Shown in pieces: positions 10,400-22,975 of a stretch of DNA of 64,000 nt. The notes under the pieces were generated by a model. The model searched no databases. It had not been told where the DNA came from and saw only the letters and a program-made list of their open reading frames with translations. The position numbers were made by a program, and so were the translations under genes. Source of the DNA: Symsagittifera roscoffensis (Eukaryota; Xenacoelomorpha; Acoela; Convolutidae); contig NC_087068.1 of NCBI RefSeq assembly GCF_963678635.1, forward strand, positions 28,894,318 through 28,958,317. The letters are read 5' to 3'. Position 1 is the first letter of the stretch, and every line of letters begins with the position of its first letter.

Positions 10400-12640
10400 A
10401 TAGATTTAAAATTTTTTTTGAAGATTAGGCGGAAATTTACCAGTGGCTTGCTTTACAATGACAAATATTTACAAGGCAGAGTTGAGACCGAAAATGAAGG
10501 AAGATAATTAATGACGATATCTGAACTGTGCCAAAACTTCCTCTGAAAAATAGCAAATACACCCTCATTCTCCTGGGCTAATTGTTCTGAGGTACGTCAA
10601 TTTTTCACTTTGATTGTTCTGAGCCACGAAGTTGCTTCAGGGGGTTGCCTTTTAATTGATCTTAACTCCGGAAAGCGACTAGTTTTTGACGGCGGTTTTT
10701 AAGGCGCGAATTTGTGCGAGGAGACAGGTCAATCATCAGACGGATAACCTTGATTTGTGTTATTATCAGACTTAGGAAGTTTCTGATTCAATGGTTTCTA
10801 TCTTTTCATCAATCTGAGACAATTGATGAGATCGAAGAGTGTGGTCGCTGCCAAAAATAGTTGCATAGATTAAGCTTCTTTGACGTAGTGTGGAAGTCTA
10901 CCGACTTTTTGGCTTAACCGCTTTAAGCTTTCAATATAATCTTTAATTGACAACGATTCAAAGACGGCTAGAAGATCAGAAATGGCGGAAGTGAAATTTA
11001 AGTGGCGGAAGTTACTCCAATTGCCACTTTTTAAACTAGCTATTACATAATTGTACCTACAACAATGGTAACTAAATTCCGCTAAAGCGATTTTGTCCTT
11101 TCCTGTGACAAAGTGTTTTGAGGTCAATCTCGTATCAGCAGTTAGAACCACTGATTCTACAATGGACTCAAATCAAGATAACTTAACGTATTGCCATCGG
11201 ATTGTGCTAAAGTGCTAAATTCTATTCATGTAGATTATCCTTACGACCTTACCTTAGATCCGTCAAATCACGCGGGCGAAGCGAGGCCAATCATCAGACG
11301 AACAACCTTGGTTTGTGTTATTATGAGACATAACATGATTTAGTTATTAGTTGTTTGAGACTCATCTACTCTTTTACCGCTGGGATGGGTTAGCATTCGC
11401 CTCAAACCACTTCGGAACAGGGCGTCCTGGTAAAAGCAGAGAGCGCAATTGAAATCCTGTCAGTAGGTTTCATTCTAAACACCTTCTGGGGGTCGATTCA
11501 AAAGTCAGAAGACCTTAAGGATGCAGAGTGGAGCAGAATATGACTGTTCTGTGTGGTTTACTCTATGAAATCCATAAAAACACTTTATAGATATCTCGAA
11601 GAATGAACACCCAAAAGCAAAAGTATCCGAAGCCAATGCGAGATTAGCAGTTGAAGAGCTTCCAGAGTTAGAAAGAATTAAAATATCTGTTTCTCATAAA
11701 AAATTGCTTGACCTGTGCATGGAGTTGATGGTCCGGTAGAAACTGATTTAGAGCACTTTGTATCTTTCATTGATTTCAGTCCAACTCTCTGAGTCGATGT
11801 CGCTTCTTTGACAAGCAAACTAGCGTATGAGGTTTTTTCATGGCCATAAGTGAGAGTGGGCGTTGATGTCCAGTTGATTTATAGCTAGTAACAAATGCCT
11901 CGGAGTAAGACAAAATACGTTTTTTAGAATGCTTGGCAAAAGTTTTTTGCAAGTCCATGGCTGAAGCGGAGGACAAAGAGGTTCGATGACGTGTGAGGAG
12001 CCAAGCAAATTCCTGTGGAGTCAAAGCTGTCAAACAAGCCATGTAAGAGCTCTTCTAGCTATTAAAGGGGAATTGGTTCGGCCTTTTAATGATGATGAAC
12101 GCTTCAAGCGCATTGACACAAGAATTATCTAACGTCAATGAAAGCTGTGAAAAAATTCAAATTAAATTTCCCGAATACTTCAGGACAATTTCAGAAGAAA
12201 ATTTTTAAAGTTGACATTAAAACAGACTTCGAAAACTGAATAAAACAAGAAATTTGAAGAATTGGCGTCTGGTTTTGAAGTTTTTACCCCACTTTTTGGT
12301 CGGTAAACTTGTTCCGATTACTCATTTGAAAAAAACGCAAATCAGTGGGTTTTCGAATAAAATGACAGCAAGTTGTGAACTTCAACGAAAATTTTTTCTG
12401 TTTTCCCTTTCAAGTTTTTTAGTTCCAATTATTGGATTAGAATTTCAAATAAAGTGACGGAATAGTAGTGTTTGTGGTAGTTTTTTTTCGACATGAGTTT
12501 TTCGACAGATCTATAGACAGATTGTAGCAGGTTCGATTAATTTAATTTAGAAATCTATTATAAGTCTTCTTTTATGGCCAAAAGACCGTAACTTAAAAAA
12601 TATTTGATCCTTATTTCCTTAGTAGAAACTATATTTTGTT
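10400..12640. other. Unassigned region with coding-like minus-strand stretches
   Basis: Two open minus frames look less random than their surroundings: 11151-10870 (93 codons, including SLSIKDYIESLKRLSQKVGRL) and 12042-11776 (88 codons). The first vaguely resembles retroelement gag, such as the DUF1759 type of BEL/Pao, but I cannot confirm this. A direct repeat of about 45 bases built on AATCATCAGACG and TTTGTGTTATTAT occurs at about 10719-10774 and 11281-11336. 12060-12640 shows nothing. Confidence 0.3.
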
Positions 12641-12849
12641 GATATCATGGCACTTTGGCTGGAGCTGAGCCGACACCTACCAGCGGTCGGTCAGAGGTGA
12701 GCCAATTGAAATTATAAATTGAAAATCTTAAAAAACAAGTAGAGGAGGCGAAATTGAAAAGTAAAACTTGCAAAAGAAATATCGAAAATTTGGAACGGGT
12801 ACAAAAATAAACAAATAAGCGATTACGGGTACAGTGAAAACCTAGCCAA

Positions 12850-13486
12850 AAATATTGCCTAGTGATCTGAAACCCCCCATTTGACGCATCTGAGAGTCAA
12901 AATTTATTACGGTTATTCAAGGGTTATTTGAGTATCGATTTTGCAACTGATCGAATTAAGGCCTGCCGTATTTTACGGGGGACTGGCAATGATATTTTTC
13001 AACCAGCAGTCATAGTCAAGTTTTTCTACTTCGACGAAAAGGATACTGTTTTCTCAGATCTTTGGAAACTTAAGAAAAACAGAAACGAGTTGAATGGTAA
13101 TTTTATTTATATAAATGAAAAGTTATCGAAATACGAAAAAAAATCAAAGCGGAGGCCAAAAAAAAGGGTTCATAACATCAAAAAAGAACTGTTCAGTATC
13201 TGTTCTTGTCACAAAAAAAAACAATACTACCGGATTTGTTGCTGTGATCAATATTGCTCAATTATTGAATGTACGAAATCCAATAAAAAGAGATGTAAAC
13301 GAAAAAACGAGAGGAGTATCACAACTACAGAAAAAGTGTACATCTCACCTGAAGCAAAAAAGCAAAACTACCACTGAAGAAAAAGTAAAAAAAGATAACA
13401 TATTGAAATTCATAAACAGGGAACACAAATTCATTTGCAATAAACTTGGATTATATCTTCTTGCGTATATTAATTCTTTATCTTGA
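12850..13486 (+). pseudogene. LINE ORF1 remnant
   Basis: The plus frame from 12928 reads DFATDRIKACRILRG, then PAVIVKFFYFDEKD, then FIYINEKLSKYEKK. This arrangement (basic helix, IV[RK]F strand, INE-L helix) is that of the RNA-binding ORF1 proteins of CR1/Jockey-type LINEs. Just upstream (12.69-12.80 kb) a Lys/Glu-rich heptad-like stretch may be the coiled coil. A frame change near 13.11 kb continues the product in the frame of 13115-13486 (VSVLVTKKNNTTGFVAVINIA). Confidence 0.6.
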
Positions 13487-14596
13487 ACGATTATGCTCAA
13501 TTAGGCAGTGCGAAAACATTCGAAAACCCGTAGAAAACAAGTTTTTGAATGATATTTTTAAATTTATTTCAAGGAATTGTTTTTGATTTGAATGACTAAT
13601 ATAGTATCCGCATTTTTTTTGTCAGGGATTTTTTCAGAATATATAAACTTCTTTTGTGAAATATATTCAGCTTTTCAACGCGAAGGATGATATTTTCCCC
13701 AGCTTCAAAACTAAAATCATAGACGACAACTATTCAATATATTCGGAGTTATCAGTTATTTAAGTAATGAAAAATCAACACACACTCGGTAAACTTGCGA
13801 TATCCACAAGTTGGCTCAGTTAAACAGTTATTTAATAAAATTAGTTAATTTTGTATGAAAAGCAAAATTGTTTGTGTACCTTGCCATAATTGTTTGGGTG
13901 GCTCAAATTAACATTTTGGGTTGTCTAATCAAAAGTATGCAGAAGTATAATAGAATGAGACTTAAGAGAATTTAACGAAGAGCCTCAAAAAAATCAAAAT
14001 TGCAAAAAAAGAAAGCTAATATTTTTGCGATACTCGCAAAATCTACGAAATCCATAGACTCAGTTATCAAAAATTGTATAAGAAAATTGCTTAAAAGATT
14101 AGTGTTCCGTGCAATATCTTTAAAATCAAAATCAAAATTCAAGATGCTTCTATACCAATGAAATGAGCATGAGAGCCTTGAGATATCAGCGGTGAAGTTC
14201 AGATTGTACAAATTCTCGCATCATTGAAAAAACAAATTTGATAGGCTGAAACTTTATGATCATTTCTATAAAAAACAATTATATTTTCTGCAATGTCCGC
14301 GGAAAAATACTAAAAATATATATTAACAAAGTATATTAAAATGAAAAAAAAACTAAAAAAAGATAACAGGAAACCATATTCCCTGTTTTCCTACACTTCT
14401 TGTTTTGATTGAATAAATCATCGATGAAACGGAATAAAATCAAAATTCAAAAAAATAATATGATTGAAAATCTTTAAAAAAATTATTTCGAATTTTACGA
14501 GCATAGTAGACTTAAGCAAAACAACTTACATGGTCACTGGCGCATATTCTTGTTCTTACGATTGTAAATGTTTTGTTTTTCTAAAACATAAGATTA

Positions 14597-15358
14597 TTGA
14601 AGAAATATATCGACCAGCTTCAGTTTTATCTGAATATATTAGACTGTGAACCAGTAACTATTGCACTAACAGAAACATGGTTAAAAACAAATTTAAATAA
14701 AAAGTGCCTCACCTTACCAAATTACCAACAAGTAGAAAATCAAAAAAGAGAGAGTAGATGTGGTGGAGTTGGCTTTTTTGTCTATAATGACACTAATTTG
14801 CAGCGCGTCAGTAGCTTTACCTCAGACCAGTGTCAACTCTTGCCTATTAAAACTAACATGAAAAAATAAAGTTTTTTGTTCAGTAGTTTATTTAAGTCCT
14901 GGCTTAACACTGATTCATTCAATGAAAAGTTTAGAAAATTACTTGAATGTGATGGATGTACGACCCGATGATAAACATGTTTTTTGTGGAGACTTCAATC
15001 TAGATCATTTGAAGCCTCAAATTAAAGTTACAGGCGAGGAGTTCTTTTACTTTAAAATAACAAAATAATTTAGAATTAACAGGCTAAAATTTTTTTTTTC
15101 GAAAAATGCATAGATGTCGTGTACTCAATTATTTCTACAGTTGTTCAAATGTCGCAGACATTGATTACAGATCATTCAACGGTGATTACATATCTGAAAG
15201 AAAAAAAAAGTGCGTCTCCCGATGAAATTTCCCAAGCAGAAGCATACAAAAGTTGGAACATGTTAGAAGACAGCACACTTTGCGAAAAAATCAATTATAA
15301 TATTCGGCATGAATTACAAAAGCACCGCAAAAAAAATTACAACTTTAGATTGAAATGA
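14597..15358 (+). pseudogene. LINE endonuclease domain remnant
   Basis: TIALTETWL (about 14660), GGVGFFVYNDTNL (about 14766) and, after a frame change, FCGDFNLDHLKP (about 14980) are the signature blocks of the exonuclease-endonuclease-phosphatase fold used by LINEs to nick target DNA. The SDH-like block appears as LITDHSTV (about 15160). Three frames are needed to follow it. Confidence 0.75.
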
Positions 15359-16009
15359 GTCTTTTCAATTCTTTCATCAGATACTTACAACAAACAAACT
15401 ATTTCGTTCCAACTAAAATAAGAGGCAAAAACAAAAAACCTGGATAGACAATGAAATCAAAAACATGGCTAGCAAAAAACTAAAAGATTATGCAAATTAA
15501 ATTAGCTCAGGAAAACAATCATACAGCGAAAATTGCAAAAAACTAGATAAATTTTACAAAAAAAAAGATAAGCAAAAAACAAAAATAATTTTACCAAAAC
15601 AAGTTCAAGTTTGAAAACGACGCTAAATAAAACTAATTAGCTTTTTTTTGTATCGGGTGAAAGCAGAAAATTTGTTAACCTAAGCCAAGAAGAAATCGAA
15701 AATTCCAATCAATTTACGCAATTATCGGACTTCAATTGGCTGAGAAAAGTCAATCATGTCAAAAACTTCATCAGAAGTAATTTTTTAAAAGTTTTTGTCT
15801 CATGGAAACAAGCGAAAATAAATCTTCTCGAGTTTCCGCAAGTTTCATACAAAATTCAGTTGTAACTTTTTGGGTTAAACACTTTCGACATAAAAAAGAT
15901 CGTAAAGGCACTAATTAAAACACTGACAAAATCAAAAAAAAAATATTTAGAAAAAAAAATTTTCCAGACTGTAATTAAAGTAGCCATAATACTAACAATT
16001 CATAAAATG

Positions 16010-16750
16010 GAACAAAAAAAATCTTGACAACTATAGGCCAAAATTTCTTCTACCAGATTTAAGCAAAGTTTTCGAAAAGTTACTCCATAAACGCATTATT
16101 GATTTCTTAGATAAACATGGTGTTTTGACTAAAAACCAATTTAAATTCCTACCTAAATTATCTACAATATATGCTTTGATAAACTTCCATCCAAAATGAT
16201 TGGAAACTGAACCCTATTGTAACACATGCAATTTTCATAGAATTCAGTTTATCTGTTATACATTTGCTTTTCAGTTTAACACAGTGTTACATGATACACT
16301 TCTAGAAAAAGCTGTAAACTGCGGACTACGAGGTCCCATACAGGCATTGTTATATATATATACTTTTTTAGAAATAGATCACAAGTAGTCAAAATAGGCT
16401 CCAAAATGTCGAAACTGAGAATTATTCACAGTGGAGCTCCAGAGAGATCAGTGCTCGGGCAACTACTCTTCAATTTGATGATAAATGATTTACCAACGAT
16501 TCCAAACTCAGGGAACACATATTTATACGCTGATGATATAGCAGTGAAGTGAAAAGAACAAAAATATTACCAATACAATGAGGATTTTTTAAAAGTAGGA
16601 AATTTGTTGAAAATCAATAAGCTCACTCTGAACCTAGACAAAACAAAAAACATAAATTTTAATAGAAAAATAATCACAGGAAATAAATAAAATGAAAAGG
16701 GAACCGATGATGATAAAAAGGGCCTCTATACTAAAGATTTGGAAGTTTAC
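16010..16750 (+). pseudogene. LINE reverse transcriptase remnant
   Basis: In order: DNYRPKFLLPDLSKVFEKLL (16025-16084), a motif A region where FDTVLH reads FNTVLH (Asn codon 16278-16280, so the first catalytic Asp is lost), VNCGLRGPIQALL, a block ERSVLGQLLFNLMINDLP in the place of GVPQGSVLGPLLF, and an intact YADD box (16526-16537). Frame changes occur near 16.2 and 16.4 kb. Confidence 0.8.
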
Positions 16751-16969
16751 ATGGACTGAAAATTAGGTTTCAATTTTTCATATTTACTTTCTTGTCAAAA
16801 ATTGAATAATTTTTGTGGGTCACTCTACCGATTACGTGACGTACTAACAACAACACAACTAATTAAAACCTATTTCGTTCAAATTCAAACATTGCTGCAA
16901 TATGAAGCTTAAAGTGTACTGTACGTACATCTATTAAAAATCTTTACAAACATTTGAAATCAAACACAA

Positions 16970-17171
16970 GCAAATTTTGAAAACTTTTTTAAGAAAACGG
17001 AGAAATCAGTCAGGAACAAGTTTTAAAGAAACTTACAAGACACGCTCAGTGAAAGAATTGCACGTATACGAAATATTCAAAACTTCAGTTAAGCTTTTGC
17101 TGAAAGATTTAAAAACAAAAAAACTCAACTTTGGACTCGGAGATTCAGATATTGAAACAAAGAAGAGTTGA
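16970..17171 (+). pseudogene. LINE C-terminal tail
   Basis: Open plus frame ending KKLNFGLGDSDIETKKS, basic and continuous in strand and spacing with the RT remnant. Assigned by position only. Confidence 0.35.
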
Positions 17172-17467
17172 AAAACTAAACCAACAAACAATTTCCCTGG
17201 TAAAGGCCAAAAACTTTCTAGGTGTAAGGATAAGAAAACTATTCAATTTTCTTTAATTTTTTTGAAGATTTCGCTGATACAGTCAGCAATCTTAATGATA
17301 GTCAATTAAACACTTTTTCCAATATTTTCAAGATTTATAAAAATTATACATCACAAAATATAAAAAAGTGATAGATCTTTTGTTCTAAAAGAGGAGGGTT
17401 GTCGGGTATGGACAACTGATAGTAGCTTACAGTAGAAACTTCTCAGTACTTCCTAGAAATTGTACTG

Positions 17468-17550
17468 CTTAATTAGGCATCATCTGACTCGGCCTATCGG
17501 GCCTTTTGATGCCCTTGCATATCAGAATTATGTAAATCGACAAATCTCTG
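17468..17550 (+). repeat. Structured LINE 3' tail
   Basis: GGCATCATCTGACTCGGCC-TATC-GGGCCTTTTGATGCC forms a stem-loop (outer GGCATCA/TGATGCC, inner GGCC/GGCC), followed by a TATGTAAAT-like end. Many CR1/L2-type LINEs finish with such a hairpin, which their RT recognises, followed by a short simple tail instead of poly(A). Confidence 0.55.
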
Positions 17551-18690
17551 TTGAATAATCCCCGGTATGAAAACAATTTAGTATCATTATTATAGTCTAT
17601 TTCGCGGAAAAATTTGTCCAAGACGCAACATCATTTCTTTGCTAAAAAAGGACAAAATAAATTGTTTGCTTGCAAAATTATGGTTTTGCTCAAAAAAAAA
17701 ATTTTTTTTTTCACTGAATGCAAGTTTGATTAAACTTGACAGAAACCAAGATTTTTGTATTGAGTTTTTGTACAATTTTCGAACGAATTGAATAAAAATT
17801 ATAGGGCACTGAAAAAAAAATTTGCACCAAAAATTCATAATTAAAAAAATGAATTTACAATGTAAGTGCTCTAGAGTTTGTTGAGAGTGATTTATCACAG
17901 AATACAGTTTCGACAGAGATTTGAAAACCTTGCAAAATCGAAAAACGATTGAAAAAGTCTCTTATTTGGTATAGCACGGTTGTAATTAAGGTTTTTTTCC
18001 TCAAGTTAGTTTTTTTTTCCACACTCGGTAAAAATAAAAATCAAACAAAGCACAATAGTGCTACACAAGAAATCTCCATAGAAAATACTTATCGTAAAGA
18101 ATATCAATACAGACATTGCAAAACTTTCCTTATGAGTCATTTACCAAGTGTTTTGAATAAAGCAACATTTGCCAAGATCATGGCTTATCTTGGCAAGATC
18201 TTGCATTATCATCTCAAGATTATCAAAAAAAGGAGTAGATATATGAAGTAGATAGATAAAGAAGAGAAGTGTTCCAGGCCATTCATTGAAAATTTAAATC
18301 AAGTTAACACCCCCCCCCCCCCCCAAAAAAAAAGACCAAGTTAAGATCCTCCACCCCAGCGTTCATTTTAATTTAAATCTACTTAGCGTTACGAAAGCCG
18401 GAACAACAATAAGCTTCATATTGTGCATCGGAAATAATCTAGGTTTGATAAACTGAATTCATTAATTACTAAAGCTAATATAATTCCTTTCCTCCACACC
18501 TAAAAACTTTACAAAAAAAATTGCTGATCACATTGTCGGATGGTTATGAAAATTGACATGCAGACTGATAATTAAGCTGATAATCAAGCCATGATAAACA
18601 TATGAGGCTGAAAAAATGTGACAAGAATGGGGGGGGGGACGGTTGATCCTGTTGTACAAGCATTTTAGTCAATTATGGTATCTGTAATGA
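17551..18690. other. Intergenic, no gene seen
   Basis: AT-rich with a run of 15 C (18310-18324) and a 9-10 base G run near 18630. Open frames here are short and composed of Phe/Lys/Asn from AT richness. Confidence 0.4.
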
Positions 18691-18734
18691 CACGTAACAA
18701 AAGTTTTCATTTTTTTTCTGTCATTCGAAAATTT

Positions 18735-19015
18735 GAAGAAAAAAACGTGAAAAAAATCGATTTAAATCGATTTAAAATCAATTTGGATCGATTTCATTTC
18801 ATGTCACTCTTAAGATTCATTCGAATTGATTTAAAATCGACGGGATTTGATTTTTTTAGCGTTGAATTTAAATCGATTTAAATCGATTTGAAATCGATCC
18901 AAATCGATCTGAATTTTTCTTTTTGATTAACTTACTTTTTTACTACTTAAATCGATTTCAATTAAATCTGCATACTTTTTTCATACTAAAATCGATCGAA
19001 ATCCGTTTTTGTCAG
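18735..19015. repeat. AAATCGATTT-rich simple-sequence region
   Basis: Repeated TTTAAATCGATTT and CAAATCGAT variants in irregular spacing. A more diverged relative lies at about 39660-39960 (TTTTAAATCAATCCGAATCG). Both end or begin next to a TTTTTGTCAG.GCGG-like sequence, so they may be remnants of one dispersed element. Confidence 0.5.
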
Positions 19016-19189
19016 GGCGGGTATTTTTTATGCGTTACTAAACTGACAAAAAACGCTCGAAGATGTCTCATATCCAAGATCATTTTTTCATTTTCTCATA
19101 AAACAACTATTAAGTAAATGTTAAATACTTTTTGACATGTGCATTTATTATATTTCTGTTCTTGACACCAAACATGAAAATAGATACTG

Positions 19190-19570
19190 AAAAAAAATTC
19201 CTTTGAAAATAATCATATCAAAAGAGCACTAAATGAACTTAAAAAACTTGCTATAGCTTTATAATTTAATGCTAGAAAAATTCCAATTTTACTTTCTTCA
19301 AAAAAGTATATATTAGAAGAGATGAAACAAATTAACGATTGTTTTAGACAGCAAATACATTGAAGAGGAAACCAATGCTGCATATCTTGGAATGGTTAAC
19401 CAAGAATTTGTTGAAATGATTTCAAAAAAATTGCCTGTGGAATAAGAACAGTACGCTCAATCAAAAATTCAAAAGCGCCGCTTCCAATCAAAACAAGACT
19501 ACTATTTGTTTATAAATGCACTTATTGTTATTAGTCACCTTCACTACCTTGCTGATATTTTTCTTTTCAC
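19190..19570 (+). pseudogene. LINE RT-thumb fragment
   Basis: Across two frame changes the plus strand gives EETNAAYLGMVNQ, then a KKIACGIRTVRSIKN-like stretch, then PLPIKTRLLFVYKC. This is the AKYLG-to-LLxLYK segment that follows the RT palm in Jockey/CR1-type LINEs. It is isolated, with no palm upstream, so it is a truncated, decayed insertion. 19570-21330 shows nothing else. Confidence 0.55.
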
Positions 19571-21332
19571 TCATTAATATTATTTGTTCATAATGAAAAG
19601 GTACAGCATGACATAAGCTTGTACATTTGAAGTTGTTTTCTTCTGACAAATAAAGTGTTTTTTTTTTAAGATCCGGAACTGTAGTTAATGGCACAATGCT
19701 GTTAGTAGAGAGAAGAGAGAAAAGGCTTGTCATAGATTTTTCATCCATTATTCAGACTAAGAAGTATGAGAAATTTAGTCTAATGTTTTAGACAACTAAT
19801 TTCAAAAAAAAAGTTTGAATGACTTACACAAAAATGAAAAATGAGGGTTGAACTTTGGAAAACAAATGTTAAATTTTGAATTTTCTGTTTAAAATTCCTT
19901 TTTCATAAAGAACAGTTGTAATTGCTTTTTTAATATTAATTTTATTTTCTAAAACACTCCTGTTATTGCCAGAAGAAAATTGAAGCGAAGTGCATTAACC
20001 AATACTAATATGTTGGGGAAGATGTCTTTTAGTGAACTTTCAATTCCAGTACTACAACTTTGACCTTTGAAATAAAAGTCATCATGATTTTCTAAAAACA
20101 GTCCTCAAATATTGGACTGCAGAAACTAAGCATTTATTTCAAAGCAAAAAAATGATAAAAGTTAGGTTTTTACTTCCATGTTAATTAGTCATAACTGAGA
20201 ATGGTTACCGAAAAACTGGTCACTCTCCGTCTAAAAATCAACTATATTAAGTAACCAGTGGTTGAAAAAGATTTTTACGAAGATAAAAGACTGACGAAAT
20301 TGATTCAAATAAATCAAAATATATTAGATTGAATCTAACAAATTTTGACTGAATTTTAAAACTTCATTACCATACCTTTCAAAACTGGACAGAGGCGTTT
20401 TGAAAAAATACCATTGGTGGGGTTTTGATGCTTCTAATATAAGATTGAGATATTAAGTAAAAACCTTTTGACGTTTACAAAAAAATATGGTATTGCGAAG
20501 AAAATTCGTAAGCCTAGAAGACAATCAAAAGTAAGTTTCTCTCTACAGGGCGTTTTTAAACACCTTTTTTGAATAATATCTCATTTCACTTACGCTAAAA
20601 CCAATTATAGCTTTCTTTGTTTTTTTGCAATGAATTGTCGAACTCTGATGATACAATTTCATACGTTCAATTGTTTGTTGCGTTGATTTTCAGTAACCAA
20701 TCAAAACAGAAAAATGAAAAGTTTAAGAATGTTCATTTTTTCTAATTGGTTCAAGATTTGACAAAAACTGAATCTGACATCAGTTTCATAGAATGGAAAA
20801 AAAATTTTGGTGCAATTTGTTTTAAAAAAATTTGAAACCAAAGTTTCCACTAGAAAGCGAATCAATTCATTTGATAAAAAGTTAAGGAGGAATACAGTGT
20901 CAGTTGAAGTTATTTTTACATTAGCTGACCTTTTGATTGAATTTTTCGTTTGTTACAATTTATGCATAAGTTCATGCAAATTTTGTCAGAATCATTTTGT
21001 CTAATCTTGACCCAATTAGAATAAAGTAAAATACAAAATTTAAGTTTTCTTTGTTTTGATCGGTTTTTGTAAATCAGGACTGTAAAACTTTGCTTACCAC
21101 ATGTGCAATCAGTTTTCTAAAAGTCACAAAAATGCTTCAGCAAAAACAATCCAACGTATAAATTATATCACAAAAGTTTCGCAACTGACCACAAAAAGAA
21201 TGGTTGCAAGAACTTATTTATTAGTGAAATGAGAGATTAAAAAAATTTTGAAAGCGCCTCGTATTTCTGTGTTATTAAACTTAAAATGAAATCAATTGGG
21301 ATAACATTACCAATAATTTTGTTTTCAAGATA

Positions 21333-21849
21333 CACTAGTGGACAAAATTAAGCGCATTATCAGGATTTTACTCTGTAAAATGCTTGTTTTCAATGTTTGT
21401 TTTGAACAACATTTCTTTCGAAATTTTCAGTGACTAACCAATGTAATCCGTGTCTAAAAAAGCCAGTTTTCTTCATCTGCATCGTAGTGAAATTTTTCTT
21501 GAATACGCGGAGAAAAAAATTGTTCATGCAACGTGAAACATTCTCAGCGAGAAAATTGAAAGAATGAGTGTGAAATTTTCGCTAAACACAGACATTTTTG
21601 ATTTATTCGCGCGAAGTAAAAAAAACCTAGTGCAGATGATGAAAAGTGGCATTTTTAGACCCGGATTACATTGGTCAGTCATTGAAACCAAATAATGATA
21701 CTTTCACTGATGGTAGCTCTGATCATTCGCTCCTTGTCTATGTAAAAATTTTACTGAATTTCGAAGGAAGTATTGTGCAAAATGTACATTGAAAACAGGC
21801 ATTTTACAGGGTAAAATTTAGAATTTGCGCTAAATTTTGTCCACTAGTG
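21333..21849. mobile_element. Tc1/mariner-like foldback MITE
   Basis: Starts CACTAGTGGACAAAATT and ends AATTTTGTCCACTAGTG on the opposite orientation, flanked on both sides by TA (21331-21332 and 21850-21851), the target duplication of Tc1/mariner elements. The inverted repeats extend far inward (for example TGACTAACCAATGTAATCCG against its mirror near 21670), so the 517-bp element is nearly one long stem. No coding capacity. Confidence 0.85.
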
Positions 21850-21851
21850 TA

Positions 21852-22648
21852 AGAATTTACGCAATTATTCTCTACACAGCTCATAATAATGAAAAAAAAA
21901 CATTTTGCTAGAATACCAAAAAGGCTAGTTAGATTTTCTGAATTAAAAGAATAATTTTATCGAAAATTTGTTATCACAAGCGTACAGATTTTGTATAGGA
22001 TGCAGAAATAAAATTAATTGATTGTTTAAACGTTTCTATAAGCCGTCGATTAATTTTCTGTCCAAAGCATAGAAATGAATAAATAATAAATGAACCTTAT
22101 TTTGATTTCTTTCTTGTTGTGGCTAGCCATTTGTTTTGTGTTTTGCAATCAAGAGTTACGTTTGTTTTTTAAAAATGCATCAAGTTGTTCTTGATCGCTG
22201 ATTATTTCATTGATTAATACAAACGGGTACAGCTTCATTATGATGTTAGTCAAAAAACTTTGCTGTTTTATTTTTCAGTTTTAACTAATTCTATTTAATA
22301 AGCACTTCCATATTTCTGCAGCGCGTATTGATAAATTGTGTGAACTTACGTTTATCAAAAGATTAGAAATTGGTTTTGAGTAAATATCTGACTCAAATGG
22401 TATTTAACGGTTGCGTTTTGAAATGACTTTTTAAAATTAATAATGTACATTTGTCCCTGCTTTTCTTGGCATTTGAATCCGGCACCCTAAAAAATAAACA
22501 ATTTTGAAGCAAGATGCACAAGAAATACTGCTTTCAAATGGTGTGGCATCAAAATAACTGAACTTTAAGAAAATTACCAGTGCGGAATATCATCTGATTA
22601 ACAAATTGAAAAACATAAAAAATATTCCTAGTCCTGAAAAATTGAAAT
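21852..22648. other. Intergenic, no gene seen
   Basis: AT-rich sequence with no supported frame, RNA gene or repeat that I recognise. Confidence 0.35.
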
Positions 22649-22975
22649 CAGGGTGGGTCAGTTTTTTTTCCTTAGGTGGATCTTAGTTTCATATAAATTA
22701 GAAGCAGTCAAATTTAGTTTCATGTAGAGGTATTGCAAGAAAAAAATACCTAATGACACGACAAAAGGTGTTTTTGGTCACTTTTTGGGACAAGGGTACC
22801 GTCTTCTTGGAGGGGGAAGAGTGTCCATATTTGATGATGATGCATGAATTAAAAATTATGAACATGTACGTTCAGGACAAAATTAGACAGCATTTTTCAA
22901 TTTTTGAACACAATAGTTCTAATGGTAAGGTTTTCAAGGGCGAATTTAGAAGGGAGAGAGAGGTCGAAGGCTCAA

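Larger units (their letters stand above)
12690..17550 (+). mobile_element. Near full-length degenerate LINE (two-ORF non-LTR retrotransposon)
   Basis: Ordered plus-strand remnants of ORF1 (12.9-13.5 kb), an apurinic-type endonuclease (14.6-15.2 kb), reverse transcriptase (16.0-16.7 kb), a C-terminal tail (to 17.17 kb) and a structured 3' end (17.47-17.55 kb). The domain order and sequence blocks (GDFN, YRP-LLP, GSVLG-type, YADD) fit the Jockey/CR1/L2 group of LINEs. Many stops and frame changes show it is inactive. The 5' border is set by the start of coiled-coil-like sequence near 12.7 kb and is uncertain. Confidence 0.8.
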
